Assembly (NCBI GenBank): GCA_944472135.2 | Contig: OX235264.1 | Span: forward strand, 92,142,319-92,206,318 | Direction of reading: 5' to 3' | Source: Trichobilharzia regenti | Lineage: Eukaryota > Platyhelminthes > Trematoda > Strigeidida > Schistosomatidae | DNA: 64,000 bases | Notes under the pieces: generated by a model | What the model was told of the DNA's origin: nothing | The model's input: only the letters and a program-made list of their open reading frames with translations | Database searches by the model: none | Translations under genes and position numbers: made by a program | Shown: in pieces, positions 22,960-33,729 of the stretch | Position numbering within the stretch: the stretch's first letter is position 1 | Layout: every line of letters begins with the position of its first letter

Positions 22960-23115
22960 TTTGCATTGAGCTGGTGTTAACGTCTTTGGTGATATGACAG
23001 TCAAGTCTTTGAATCATATAAAAGTTCTGACTTGAAAATAGTATTGAAAATTCAAATCTTATTTATCCTGTTGAGTGTTGTTCATCTCTGTATTGATTTC
23101 ACACTCTTCACATTC
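22960..23115 (-). mobile_element. L1 LINE, short internal fragment
   Basis: A stretch around 'GTATTGAAAATTCAAATC...' parallels the L1 sequence at 12175-12240 that encodes the C-terminal region. Only about 150 bp remain. Confidence 0.5.
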
Positions 23116-23119
23116 ATGA

Positions 23120-23700
23120 TCATAAACTAGTCATCAAAAGACACTTAATCCATTCCGTCATGTCGCTGAATACAGACGACTATGGCCACCAGTTAGATCG
23201 GAACAATATTCAAGTCTTAGATAGATGAAACACCAAAAACGTCAGAGAATTTCTAGAAGTCTGGTATTCCTGTAGCAATCGGTAATCAATAGACATACTG
23301 GTATAAACAAAGTTTACCAATCCATAAAAAGGAGATTTCATGCACAAAATGTCAAACTTCAGGCCAACGAAACAATCATTACCAACCAAAAGAAATGGAC
23401 TAGGGGGTGTACAGATGTATGAAAACAACCAATCACCTTCAAGGTCACCACCCGGACAGATGACTGACTAATAAACCAGTGGAGATATTGAAAAGCTCAC
23501 TTCAGCAATTTGAAGCATGCCCTGAAGACGTTGCCTAGTGATGGGGCAATGAAAGCTTCTCTAGTTAACCATCCATCTAGCTCAGAGAAGAAGACTACAC
23601 CAAAATTAGCCACCTGAACTACAAAGTTTTTTCCATTACAGTCATGTACGTATGTCTTACCTTTCCGATATGATTCTGCATGGCTAACTTTCACATTAGT
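23120..23700 (+). mobile_element. PLE fragment: end of GIY-YIG domain plus tail
   Basis: The plus strand reads DDYGHQLDRNNIQVLDR then NVREFLEVWYS, parallel to NYGHQFVQENIEILNR and MEFPDAQYS in the PLE at 43890-44200. About 130 bases on, the tail KHALKTLPSDGAMKAS follows in the same orientation. Several stops are present. Confidence 0.65.
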
Positions 23701-23779
23701 ATCTGTGCCACCCCTATATGATTAGAATGATACCGTTGAGACATGAGAAACAGAAGATTTCTATTCGATTTCTGTGATT

Positions 23780-23900
23780 TATGCGTATTGTTGCTGTTGT
23801 CGGTTGGATATCTTTGTCACCCTTGACTTCTCTATGTTCATACGTGAAGTCTTGTCTTCTCTGTTGCTTTTGTCAACTTTTTGGTTTTTAATTCTTTCAT
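23780..23900 (-). mobile_element. L1 LINE, short internal fragment
   Basis: It matches the L1 segment upstream of the C-terminal domain ('TTGTTGCTGTTGTCGGTTGG', 'TCTATGTTCA'), as in 12390-12500 and 21345-21440. Confidence 0.55.
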
Positions 23901-24299
23901 TTATTCCCACTATGATAATTATAAAACACGATCTCAACAAGAAAATACGTATTTTTGGTCATTTCTCATCAGGGTCTCCTTTTACATGATGAAATATTAG
24001 TCCTAGGCATTTGAATTAAATGTGGTTAAAAAAATATGGGATCACAGTTCAGGGATGTGAATTAATGGATAACAATCGAGGTGATCATAGTGATAGTAAT
24101 AACAATTAGGATAAATTCATCCAAGTGTTTATATAATCTAGGCAATGGTGCATGTATGGGTAGGAGGTGTATACTAGTAGGAATAGAGGAGAAAATAACT
24201 ATTATCTCATGGCGATTAGAATTCACGGACTACTTAATCAGGTTCCAGTGGCTGGATCGTATACCAGCTGGTCTTGTAATCGACTGAAGTTGATTCGGT

Positions 24300-24740
24300 C
24301 TTCTTGGTTCTGGTGGCTTTGTTCGTTTGTCTTGATGTCTGGAATTCTGGCAGTCGCTGAAGTTCACCCATATCTCTTTAATTACATTTGTCATCGTATC
24401 AACATGATCCCGTCTCACAGTGAGCATGTATGGTCCTTCCCACTTTGGAAGCTGTTTACCTGACCCTGGCGCGCATTCATTGATGTTTCGCCCTACACTT
24501 TCATATGCTGCCTTCGATCGATCCTACAGCAGCGTTCCAAGTAACAGCCTCATCGCTGACGGATCTTGAATGTCACTGAACTGCGCAACAGCTACGAAGT
24601 CCTGCTTGAAGATCCGCATGTCCTCATCGTAAACTACAGGGCATAGGCTTTCCATTTGCTGGCAAGCAGTAACACCAAATGTAACAACAGAAGGCAAGGG
24701 ACAGGCAACAGATTGTTTATTGAGAAAATCAACAGATATT
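24300..24740 (-). pseudogene. Degenerate coding sequence, probably retroelement
   Basis: Broken minus-strand frames keep protein-like stretches: DMRIFKQDFVAVAQFSDIQD, PSAMRLLLGTLL, then GKQLPKWEGPYMLTVRRDHV and KEIWVNFSDCQNSRHQDK. The 'LPKWEGPY' block resembles the region after the integrase in LTR-retrotransposon polyproteins, while the first block looks gag-like, so two pieces may have been joined. No LTR was found nearby. The assignment to an LTR element is a guess. Confidence 0.35.
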
Positions 24741-25099
24741 TGTAGATTTTTATGTGCATTATTAGCGTTATTGTTAGCAGAGGAGCAATGTCTTCTGATT
24801 GGTTATTTTCCTGATAAAGGTTATTTTGTAACCTCTTTATGGCCGTTTCTTAGAAAGTTAAACCACGTATCTGCAAATCGTATTTGCACATGTTAACTCC
24901 TCTGTGGTTGGTTGGTGATTTATTCAAGGCTAAGCTTTGTTATTGTTTTCCTCATGACTACAATTTGGGGCATGAACATTGACGTAAATTGGTGTCTATA
25001 ATTTTGACTTGCAGCCAGCACTCGCCACAGTAGTAGTCAGGCTTTTCTTATTTACATTTTCCTTTCAAATGCTTTCGTCAGCTTTCAGTTGTCAATTCC

Positions 25100-25275
25100 G
25101 TGACACATGACACTGTCATGAAGCTGTTGTGGCAGTCCACTTTGTCGTCTGGAATCAGTTGCCAAGGCATTTCACGGTCGATGCTATTGAAGGCTGATGA
25201 AGCTGAGGTACACAGATGACTACCATTCTAAACTCTTTCCAGCTAATAATACATAGGAATTAGTTCCTTTTCTTA
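25100..25275 (-). mobile_element. L1 LINE, short RT fragment
   Basis: It parallels the L1 segment around KAFDS in 12760-12900: 'TTGCCAAGGCATTTCACGG', 'TCGATGCTATTGAAGGC', 'AGCTGAGGTACACAG'. The surrounding L1 sequence is missing. Confidence 0.6.
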
Positions 25276-25900
25276 CCTCAAATGTCATTATAACTTCCTA
25301 TCCCCATTGCTCAGGTTTCTTAGTGGTGATTTTTTTGTTTGGTGCCTCGAACTTGATCGCGGTGACTATACTGCTGTCATTTGTAGACTCATCAATCACT
25401 TTCTAAGTGTTGAACGCGAACTGTGGTCTATCCCCAATTCCCTTAGTGTGGAATTATTTATTACGTCTTTAAACAATCATATACTATTTAAAATAGATCA
25501 ATAACGGGAACAATTCTTTTTTTTTATCAGCATGATATGATGTTTATGTCGTTTAATCTTCTGAAAAAAGCGCATAAGCATCGCCATGCTAACTGACATT
25601 GCGCTATAATGTATTGTCTATGACTGACAATGTCATAGATTTCATATATGCATTTCTTATTATTTTACTGAGAAATTTATGAACGATAATAAATAATGAT
25701 TTCTTTATGATGTAAGACTCTGTCTGCCTCTCTATCTTTCCCACTTAATTTATGCAAAATCTTATTTTAACTTGTGACACTATGGTCCACTGATAATCCC
25801 AGTATGGAGATACTTGAATGCTTGTTAAACCCTCTAAGCAGTGTTGGATCATCTAATCTGTCAAACGATGTCCTAAGAAAACTTTTAACCTGGAACAACT
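25276..25900. other. Unassigned AT-rich intron sequence
   Basis: No gene or repeat is recognised. A 65-codon frame at 25307-25504 has no domain. Confidence 0.35.
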
Positions 25901-25971
25901 AAGCTGGATATCTAGCGGTTAGGATTCCTGGCTCTCACCCAGGAAGCCTGGGTTCGACTCCTGGCGCAGGA
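25901..25971 (+). pseudogene. tRNA-Glu(CTC)-like pseudogene
   Basis: The sequence keeps a tRNA-Glu layout: D-arm TCTAGCGGTTAGGA, anticodon stem CCTGG/CCAGG with a 7-nt loop CTCTCAC (anticodon CTC), and T-arm CTGGGTTCGACTCCTGG. The 3' acceptor strand is CGCAGGA, but the 5' side (AAGCTGG) does not pair with it, so the molecule could not fold into an intact acceptor stem. A family C repeat begins 7 bp downstream. Confidence 0.7.
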
Positions 25972-25977
25972 GCACAT

Positions 25978-26166
25978 GTGTTGGTGGCAGGGCAGTTAGG
26001 ATGCTAGCCGACCATACAAATGGTCCAGGGTTCGACCCCTGGCCGATGCACACCCAATATCAATGGTCGGCCTGCTAAATTTGGGCTACCGGTATCACAT
26101 GCTGGAAATTTTGATACTCTTATAAAAAATACTGTGTGGGGTCAAGCTGTATTAAAAAAAACTAAA
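25978..26166 (+). repeat. Family C short tRNA-headed repeat
   Basis: Head TGTGTTGGTGGCAGGGCAG, B-box GGGTTCGACCCC, tail with 'CAATGGTCGGCCTGC' and 'GGGGTCAAGCTGTATT', ending in A-rich sequence. About 15-20% diverged from the 63419 copy by eye. Confidence 0.8.
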
Positions 26167-26324
26167 AACTTAACAGTATGAGAAACCGTGAATTCACTGT
26201 AGGCTGATTTCAGAACTATGAGATTAACAGGTGAACATATAAGAGTCCCCTCAAATGAAAGGAAGCGTATGATGAAGCGAGATTCTCAATCTCTGTGGGT
26301 AAATAGAAAATAAATAGATGAATC

Positions 26325-26730
26325 CTTCTCTTTATTATACCAGGTGCTAAATAAATTATCAAAAACATCAAAGCACCGCAGGCTCCAAATAGCAGAGGCT
26401 ATTTCAATTCGCCTCAAATAACCAGCCCTCTGTGTCCAAAAGAAGCAAGTCCAGCCCCTACTATTGCCCAGGCCTTCAGTAGAAGCTATAAACTCATGAA
26501 TTTGTACTATTATATTTCCTAATGTTTCTGACATTCAGCTTATTCTATGTTGAAGCGATTCAGCTGTAATCTATCAATATTATTGATTTGATGTTATTTA
26601 GACATTAATGTCGTTTATAACACTAACTGATTCATTCACTGTAATGTATGTATAAATGTAGAGCCTGATGATGAATTTATCGAAAAAAGTACTCTTTGTT
26701 CAGTATCCATTCTTTCAAATAGAAAACGTT
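26325..26730 (+). mobile_element. PLE fragment, C-terminal part and 3' region
   Basis: The plus-strand copy of the segment also present at 10254-10790 and 31335-31855. It encodes QIAEAISIRLK-like and LCVQKKQVQP-like pieces and then the 3' region with CCTGATGATGAATTTATCGA at 26663-26682, the hammerhead-like core, ending near 'CAGTATCCATTCTTTC'. Confidence 0.7.
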
Positions 26731-27600
26731 GACAATAATTTCCAAAACGCCTGGATAAATTGCTGTTACCTCAAGATTTCATCGAATGATAAAAAAGAAC
26801 AGAGAATAACTAGTGCCATTGTTTTTTTTGCGGTTGTATAATGCTGTAAGTGCGAAACATGCTTTAATTTCCAACACCTGATCTTTGGTAAAAGAAAACA
26901 TTAGCCAGTATTGTCATAGATCACTGAATTGGGAATATTCAGCTCTAAATAGCTTAGTGCTAGTTTAAAATCACGAGGAACAATAACTGTGTGAGGTATA
27001 CTGACAACTTAATGAAACTAGAAGATAACAAAAAGCAAACATATCTGCTTTCATAGGACACTAGTCAGTGACTAGCGTGTAATGTGTCTAGTCCTATCTC
27101 TGGCGCAGACTGAATTCTATCAGTCAAGTTGGCAATGTGGCCACCGTGCCACTAAGTGGCTTGCCATCACGATGCACTGTAAATTTTTGATTTTAAATAG
27201 TTGGAGACAAGTCGTAGGAAACATTGCTTGGCCTAGAGTTTCGTGTTTGCTGGCATTCACCAGTCAGCAAGGCGTATCTGCAGCCATCTTGAACGAATTT
27301 TTGTCCCTTCTGAGATCATTGAGAGGCATTACACTAGTTTCTAACTATTGTCCAACCAAAGTATTCAATACAATTCTAAAGGAGGTCAATTGCAAGCCCA
27401 AAAAGCTGGCTCATTGTTAACGTCTTTGACTGCAGCACTCACTGGCTGACACGGGTTCGAATCTCAGAAGGAGGGATATAAGTGCTTTGCTAACTGATGA
27501 GTGTTAACAGGCACCAGTGCTTATGTCCAAGGCTTCTTGGTAATCGCCCTTAACCATCTAATATCAACAAATATATCTGCGCCAGTGCGTTGACCACAAA
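26731..27600. other. Unassigned; 112-codon open frame and a tRNA-like B-box
   Basis: An open frame at 27082-27420 (MCLVLSLAQTEFYQSSW...) has no recognised domain and no splice context tied to the host gene. Just after it, ACGGGTTCGAATCTCAG (about 27449-27465) resembles a tRNA B-box and could mark another short interspersed repeat. Neither is firmly supported. Confidence 0.3.
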
Positions 27601-28492
27601 ATAATTCGGAAACTACTGCAACACAATGAAGTGTAGTGCTAAAATTCTTTATCAATCCCAAACTTAACAGCTACACCATTATGCCTCTTGTCAATTAATC
27701 CAAAATGGAAAGCTAAGAGAAGCCTTTGAAATGAAGATAAGAGGGGGAAATACAAGGCTGTATCAGCCTATTATTACCTATGATATTCCTAATAGGGAAA
27801 ACGAAGACAGGAGTACACTGGACAGATAATAAGATTCTAAAAGATCTGGATTTTGAAGTGGATGATTTATGTCTAATGTCACATAAATTCGAAGACTTGC
27901 AGGCGGAAGATGACTATTTGACAGCAAAAGCAGCAAAGAAACGACTTCAAACGAATATAAAGAAGATGGAGGCGATGAAGATAACTAACCATCACCACAG
28001 ACAACAAGAACTACTGCGTATCAGCGGAATACATTTGAAAGACATCATTTCATTTAGTCATCTAGAAAGCACTATAGGCATGTTTCATGGATGAGGGTGT
28101 AGAAACAAGAATCAGAAAGGCAAGACATACATTCATCACCCTAAAATCAGTGTGGAAAAACTCTGAACTTTACTGGAGCACAAACAACAGGTTACGAAAT
28201 TATAGCACCAATGTTAAGTCAATCAGTTACACAAAATATTGAGAAGAAAAAGAAGGTGGATTGGAATCACGTTCAGGAGACCGCCAAATGACATTGCTCC
28301 AGTCCAGACCATCGCTCAGGAGGAACTCGAATGGCTCCGAGACTGAAATGAATGAGATCGTTTAAGAAGGAGAAGAGAGCCTGTGGACAATCGTGGAGCT
28401 AGCTAAGGAGGACTGAGAAGAACAGGACAAAGTGGGGAGATGGCTTTGAAGCTCTATGTTCCACTCGTAAGTCAGAGGAAAATAATAATGAC
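27601..28492 (+). mobile_element. L1 (RTE/SR2-like LINE), 3' half
   Basis: A plus-strand frame at 27780-28094 reads GKTKTGVHWTDNKILKDLDF then EVDDLCLMSHKFEDLQ, the degenerate equivalent of GIKWTHTKNLEDLGFADD. The catalytic FADD is now FEVDD. The C-terminal domain follows in broken frames and the 3' block 'TCTATGTTCCACTCGTAAG' closes the element before an AATAATAAT tail. Confidence 0.75.
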
Positions 28493-28504
28493 AATATATG
28501 TTAT

Positions 28505-28785
28505 TTGGCCATATCGCCAACAGTCTCCAACCACTGATAACCATCGTCTCGAAGACCCTGGAAAGGCAATTTACATCTCCTTACATTCCATCACCTAAAT
28601 CTTTTTCAACCTAATCCTATATCAGCTAAGATTGCTTGTTGAGGAAGGTGATTGTCGGGTATACCTAACACATCTCTAAGATATCTGAATCGATGTAGCT
28701 ATTTATCCGATGTTGCCTTAAAACTCCACGACAAACCTCACTGTGCTAACCATAATACACCACTTAAAAGCAGAAGACAAAACTG
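28505..28785 (-). mobile_element. L2 LINE, 3' fragment
   Basis: Parallels the L2 3' region at 36120-36330 ('TATATCAGCTAAGATTGC', 'ACATCTCTAAGATATCTGAA', 'ACCATAATACACCACTTA'). Strongly diverged. Confidence 0.55.
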
Positions 28786-28917
28786 AAAAACAAAACAGAT
28801 TAGTGAATACTAATCCAATGGAAGCGAGAAGTGAATTGCACTGTATAATTCATGTAATAATGCATTACAAATAAATCAGTAATAATATAAAATAACCTTA
28901 ATAACTTATTTAATTCA

Positions 28918-29040
28918 ATTTTAGATTTTCCCGTCGATTGATTGGACTAAAGTTGTTGGTTTCAGGTTGACATGTCGGCTTCTTGTGAAGATGCTTCGAT
29001 GATGTCTGGGGATGTAATTAGAAGTTAATTGGTGGATGGT
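28918..29040 (-). repeat. Family A (Sm-alpha), 3' part
   Basis: Minus-oriented 3' end of an Sm-alpha monomer ('GATTTTCCCGTCGATTG', 'CAGGTTGACATGTCGGC'). It meets a plus-oriented 3' end directly at about 29040, so 28918-29103 forms an inverted repeat. Confidence 0.7.
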
Positions 29041-29465
29041 GACATGTCAACCTGAGACCAAGTACTTCGATCCAATCAAACGACGGGGAAATCTAAAATT
29101 GAATGAATTAATTAATATGACCCTTTGCATAAGAGGTGGCACACGTGACCAAAGTGGTCTAGTGGATAACTCTTTGGAATTTGAAACTATGGGCACTGGG
29201 TTCCACCCTCGGGGGGAACATCTTCACTCACTAAGGAGTTCAGGTACATCCAGATGACGAGTCCCAAATAGGGCGACATGAGCATCCTGGATTCCACTGC
29301 TAGTTACCTTTCACCAAATAGCTTCTAATTACATGCCTCTAATTACATTACGGACATCGTCGAAGCATCTGCACAAGAAGCCGACATGTCATCCTGAGAC
29401 CAAGGACTTTGATCCATTCAGTTAACGGGAAAATCTAAACTTTGAATTAAATAAGTAATATGACC
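29041..29465 (+). repeat. Family A (Sm-alpha): 3' end plus one full monomer with hammerhead
   Basis: A 3' end (29041-29125) is followed by a complete monomer of about 340 bp. The monomer has the A-box region TGGTCTAGTGGATAAC, the B-box region GGGTTCCACCCTC, the hammerhead at 29243-29296 and the Sm-alpha tail ending 'AACGGGAAAATCTAAAC'. In the hammerhead, stem I (ATCCAG/CTGGAT) and stem II (GTCCC/GGGC) are intact, the core strand is ATGACGA, and the GAAA strand has become GACA. With both changes it is expected to be inactive. Confidence 0.8.
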
Positions 29466-30179
29466 CGTCGCTCAAGCTAATAAATTGGTTTTCACTTTTC
29501 CAAAGTATGGCGACTAAACCTGACTATCTACCTTCAATAATTCTAATTAATGAAGCCTGGGCCAGAAATAAAAGAAAAAAAAATTTGTGAATCTGAAAGT
29601 AGACAACGTCAATTTCAGCGTTTTGATAAATGGTTTCTTTTCATCATACAGTTATACAGTTTTCTGGTACAAACAAGTTATTCCGTATGAAAACACATAT
29701 AAACATTTTTAACAAAAAGGAATAAATAAGTAATAGTATGGAGTCATTTGTGTAAAGGATTTTTTATCCGTAGACAAAATGTAGATCAGCTGACAGAGTA
29801 TACAATGTTTGCTGAACGTAAGACCTACCTACTTCTGTGAAGCCGGTATTTTTAATGGGATTAACATGCGAGTGATATATCTACAGTGGAATTAGTACAT
29901 GAAGAAACACGTAAAGTTACTAGATACGTGTGTAGACCTGTTTTTTCTTTGATAAAAGCGATCACTGACCTATTTTAGAAGACAAAACAGTAAACTTATA
30001 CACTGAAGCGACAATCCATACGTTACATAATGTCATACTGAATTAGAAAACAAATTATCTATTCCTTGAATAAGATCATGATATCATTCTGCTAAAATAT
30101 GTAGTATGGAAGAAGTTTTATAACTGTTATACATTATCTCAACCAGATGGATTTTATGAGAAGAACCACTAGCCTTATG
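29466..30179. other. Unassigned AT-rich intron sequence
   Basis: No gene or repeat is recognised. Confidence 0.4.
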
Positions 30180-30425
30180 TGTGCGTCAATGGCACAGCAG
30201 TAGAATGCTCGCCAACCACGCCATATGTGGTCCGAAGTTCGATCTCCGGCCACTGACGCATTTGTTTACCTAGCTAAGCAAGTATTAAGGCTGGTAAAGT
30301 GGGAGGGTCGGGCATGAATCTACTAATCCCATCTCTTAAAAATAAACACCATTGCTATCGAAACTTCAAGCCTCTAGCTTGAAGGCGCCCTATGTTCTAC
30401 TGGGAACGTGAGGGAATAAACGAAA
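30180..30425 (+). repeat. Family D tRNA-headed repeat, near full length
   Basis: Head GTGCGTCAATGGCACAGCAG, B-box-like AAGTTCGATCTCC, tail with 'AAATAAACACCATTGCTA', 'CTCTAGCTTGAAGGCGCC' and 'GAACGTGAGGGAATAAAC'. Confidence 0.8.
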
Positions 30426-30499
30426 GTAGCCTAATAAGTGTAATAAACAGCACTTCGGAACTGTCTTAAATCAAGCCAGTTATTACCAATAAACTGCCA

Positions 30500-30770
30500 A
30501 GTGGACACTGAAATTAGCGTCTGCTGGTCTGCAAAAGTCTGGAAGACAAGATCTTGCATCTAATCACTTCTATGTGCATATATCAATCCACCTGTTTTCT
30601 TGTTGAGCCAGGTATATTGGTAGTAAGTTTAAGGAAAATCTTGTTTAAATGGGTTCATAGGAACACTATACCATCGCATGGCTGCGCAAGGATAAAAGTA
30701 TTGGCTCCAAAAGGCTTGCTGTAATCGAATACCTTGTCAACACTACTGGTCATTCTACTATCTCAACAAA
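30500..30770 (+). mobile_element. PLE fragment: GIY-YIG domain, plus strand
   Basis: Related to 13735-13930. Broken frames include QSTCFLVEPGILV and LAVIEYLVNTTGHS, the latter matching the 'IEHLVNTGHS' block of the PLE nuclease domain. Confidence 0.65.
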
Positions 30771-31075
30771 CGCCTCCGACAATCTGACTACACCCAACCT
30801 ACTAGTTTGACCTATGCAGTTGAATTAACTCACAGTCATTGCAGGGTATTTTGTAAATTATATTATTTTGTCTAATTGGGTCAACCGACAGGGGCCTTTA
30901 ACCCACAGAGCTTGTCCCTGAGTAAGGTTGTAGGTTTGAATGCCACGACCCTAATTCCTGCTTTATTAAGAATCCCACGTAGGGTCTCAGATGTCCCCTC
31001 TTTCTATGGTATAACTGTAGATGACTTATATTCTCTCTTATTTATGTTATCATTACTAGTTTAACAATTATTTTT
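30771..31075 (-). mobile_element. PLE fragment: linker and start of GIY-YIG, minus strand
   Basis: The minus strand reads GILNKAGIRVVAFKPTTLLR and DKLCGLKAP (RT-to-nuclease linker), then NNIIYKIPCNDCE and, after a shift, CIGQTSR. The last two are the YKIPC...YIGQTSR hallmark of PLE nucleases. It lies back to back with the plus-strand PLE piece and shares its layout with 40605-41180. Confidence 0.7.
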
Positions 31076-31334
31076 ATTTTGCTTTTGGCCTTTTTCGATC
31101 TTCCTAATGAATTTTGTGGGTTAGTTATCAGATACCAACATTTCTTATATCTGTTTTATTTCATCATTTTGGTCTTTTTTTGCACTACTTAGTGCTACTT
31201 CTTGGTTTGATAGATACTTAACTAAGCCTGCCTTAACAGTTAATGGATGAGATGAATTCAGGTCTAAATATCATCTATTAGCAGAATGTGTTGGCTTTCT
31301 ATAAACGCCACTAGTGTGCAGTTTACTTTCTTCT

Positions 31335-31855
31335 ATTCAAAAGAATGGATACTGAACAAAGAGTACTCTTTTTAATAACCCCTTCATCATCAGGCTCTAC
31401 AGTTATATATACATTATGATGAAAGAATGAATAAGTGTTATGAACAACATTAATGTCGTTTAAATAACATCGAATCAATAATATGGATAGATTACAGCTC
31501 AACAGCATCAACATAAAATAAGCTGAATGTCAGAAAAATTAGTAAAGATTATATTACAAACTCATGAATTTCTAGTCTCTACTGAAGGCCGGCCAGTGCA
31601 GTAGTATTGGCTGGCTGGACTTGCTTCTTTTGGATACAGAGCTCTAGTTGTTTGAGGCGAATTGCAATAGCCTCTGCTGTTTGGAGCATGCGATACTTCG
31701 ATATTTTTGGCACTTTATTTGGCACCCGGTATAATAAAGAGAAGGATTCATCTACGCTGGCTTTGTGGCCGGTTTGAACCAGATGTTCCAATACCGAGTT
31801 GTTAATAGTTTTCATTACACCTTTACTTAGTCATGCTGGGAGATGTTGCCGAGCA
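31335..31855 (-). mobile_element. PLE fragment, C-terminal part and 3' region
   Basis: A 78-codon frame reads TINNSVLEHLVQTGHKASVD, ESFSLLYRVPNK and RMLQTAEAIAIRLKQLELCI, then QKKQVQP, the best preserved example of this PLE C-terminus. The 3' region follows; its hammerhead-like core has lost the G of GAAA (TTATTAAAAA). Confidence 0.8.
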
Positions 31856-32520
31856 CGAAAAATCAAGTTCCTAGAGCAACGGTTAATATAACTGTCTCCA
31901 AAATCGAACATATAATGGAGCTTAAATATGCGCTATCAAGAGTATCATCAAGGATAAAATCTAGTTTTTGGTTATTACATCTACTCTTATAAATGACTAA
32001 ATAAATATCAGTTAGAAAGTAAACAAACGCTCAATGATACATCGAATTGTCAACAGAATTGATATATATATATATTCATCAGTTTAATTAAATCTTCAAC
32101 CTTTTTCTTATTCTTATTCTTCAAATATGCTTCCATTGTGTTCGAAATGGTTTCATTCCCCTGTTATTTGAGTGAATTAGTTAAGAAAATGAGATCATGG
32201 CATTATTAGTTTGGCTGTTCATCTTTTTACTGATGCAATAACTTTGCTCATATGCATATATATGTTTATATTTATTTATTTGATCAATTTGAACAATATA
32301 CAATTTAAAAGGGAGATGATATTTATTGGTTAGTTTCATAGAGTTTTGTTTTCCTCTTTTCCCTGTTCATCATGCATACATTTGAATGGAATGTATGAAA
32401 TGTGATGAAATAGTCTCAAGGGGGGTTAATTTTCCTGTTCACTGTTTATTTAGTTGATTATTCTTTGAAATAACTCTTTTACGGTATGATTTTTCTCACC
32501 GAGTCGGATGGTTTAATTGA
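31856..32520. other. Unassigned AT-rich intron sequence
   Basis: No gene or repeat is recognised. Confidence 0.35.
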
Positions 32521-33515
32521 AAAATATTTTTACGTGTCCTTCTGAACAACATATTTAGCGCAAGCTTGAATAACATTGACCGTCAGGAGGATATCTCCGA
32601 TTTCTCCTATTCCTTTGAGGTCCTTTTGAACTGCTCCTGATATTGAATGTAGTCACTCATCCTCTGCTGTCTCATACAACTACCACTCTGTCATCCTCGG
32701 AGCAACGCCCAAGCCATTGTTTGAGATCTGGGATCCAACTGAGTCATGATATGGAGTGTAATTTCACTCAACCATCTCATCATAGATAGTGTGTCCTATA
32801 CATCTTCATTTTCTACAAAATATTTACTATTAGGCAAAAGGTTCTTGATTGGTTCTTTCTGAAAGCTTCTTGATACTGGCCATCTGATACTCAGTATGCA
32901 GCCAACGAAGAAGAAAGGACTGACTTCTCATTGCTTCGAAAACTCTGGATTTTGTTGTTCATGACGAGTGCAGAAGAATTCCAAACAAATTTCAGACTGA
33001 TGATTGTCTGCCTCGCGTCTTCTATTCTTGGTTTGACATCTGGATTAATATTGTCACCCATATAGTCAAAAAGATACTTCCTCTATAAGTGAAGGAAGTG
33101 ATCCCTTTCAAACTTATTCCGTTGAAAATGACTGACGCTATTTGTTTTTGTTGTTGTTGCTTGGTGGTTGGCTATTTTCATCAACTACATTTTCTCTATG
33201 CTCACTTGAAGTCCTCTATTAGCTGGTTGCTTATTTAACTAGTTTTTCTGATTTTAGCCTGCCTGTAAGTTTTCGAGTTTGCGTGACATTAGGCATGAGT
33301 CATCTGTGAAATCAAGATCTTTTAGAGTCTTCTTATCGGTCCAAAATATTCCTGTCTCCAAATATAATCTATTCCACAAAAATTAGGAATATTACCGTTG
33401 AAAATAATAGGTAGCCTTGTTTTATTCGTGTCTTCACTTAGAACGCCTCGCTGAGTTTTCCGGTGTGGATCAACTGACACATGATATTGTCATATGGATG
33501 TCGAATAAGGTTCTG
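32521..33515 (-). mobile_element. L1 (RTE/SR2-like LINE), diverged 3' half
   Basis: Recognisable L1 blocks appear in order: 'GGCCATCTGATACTCAGTAT' (C-terminal domain), 'TATAAGTGAAGGAAGTGATC', 'TTTTTGTTGTTGTTGCTTGG', then the part after FADD and 'GAGTTTTCCGGTGTGGATC'. It stops in the RT. This is one of the most decayed L1 copies. Confidence 0.65.
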
Positions 33516-33729
33516 TTACTTTCAGTGAGTAAAATTTTCTTCTGTAAATAAAACTACGCAAACACATGTATCACAGTAAATCAGCCAAATTATCTGGAAG
33601 ACTGCAGAAGAACAGGTAACAGCAAAATCTATCCCTGATTCTTAACTTCAGTGTAGTTATTGTCGTGTTTCCAATCCTCTACAAGCTAGTGCTGACTGAA
33701 TCCCATTAGAAAAAGCTATTCTGTCTGAC
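33516..33729. other. Unassigned spacer between L1 and L2
   Basis: About 200 bp without recognised features. Confidence 0.35.

Noticed and set aside
25901..25971. Functional tRNA-Glu gene
   Set aside because: The 5' acceptor strand does not pair with the 3' strand, so a pseudogene is the better call.
27082..27420. 112-codon plus-strand frame
   Set aside because: No domain, no splice sites in the host-gene phase, and the composition is like the surrounding repeat-rich DNA.
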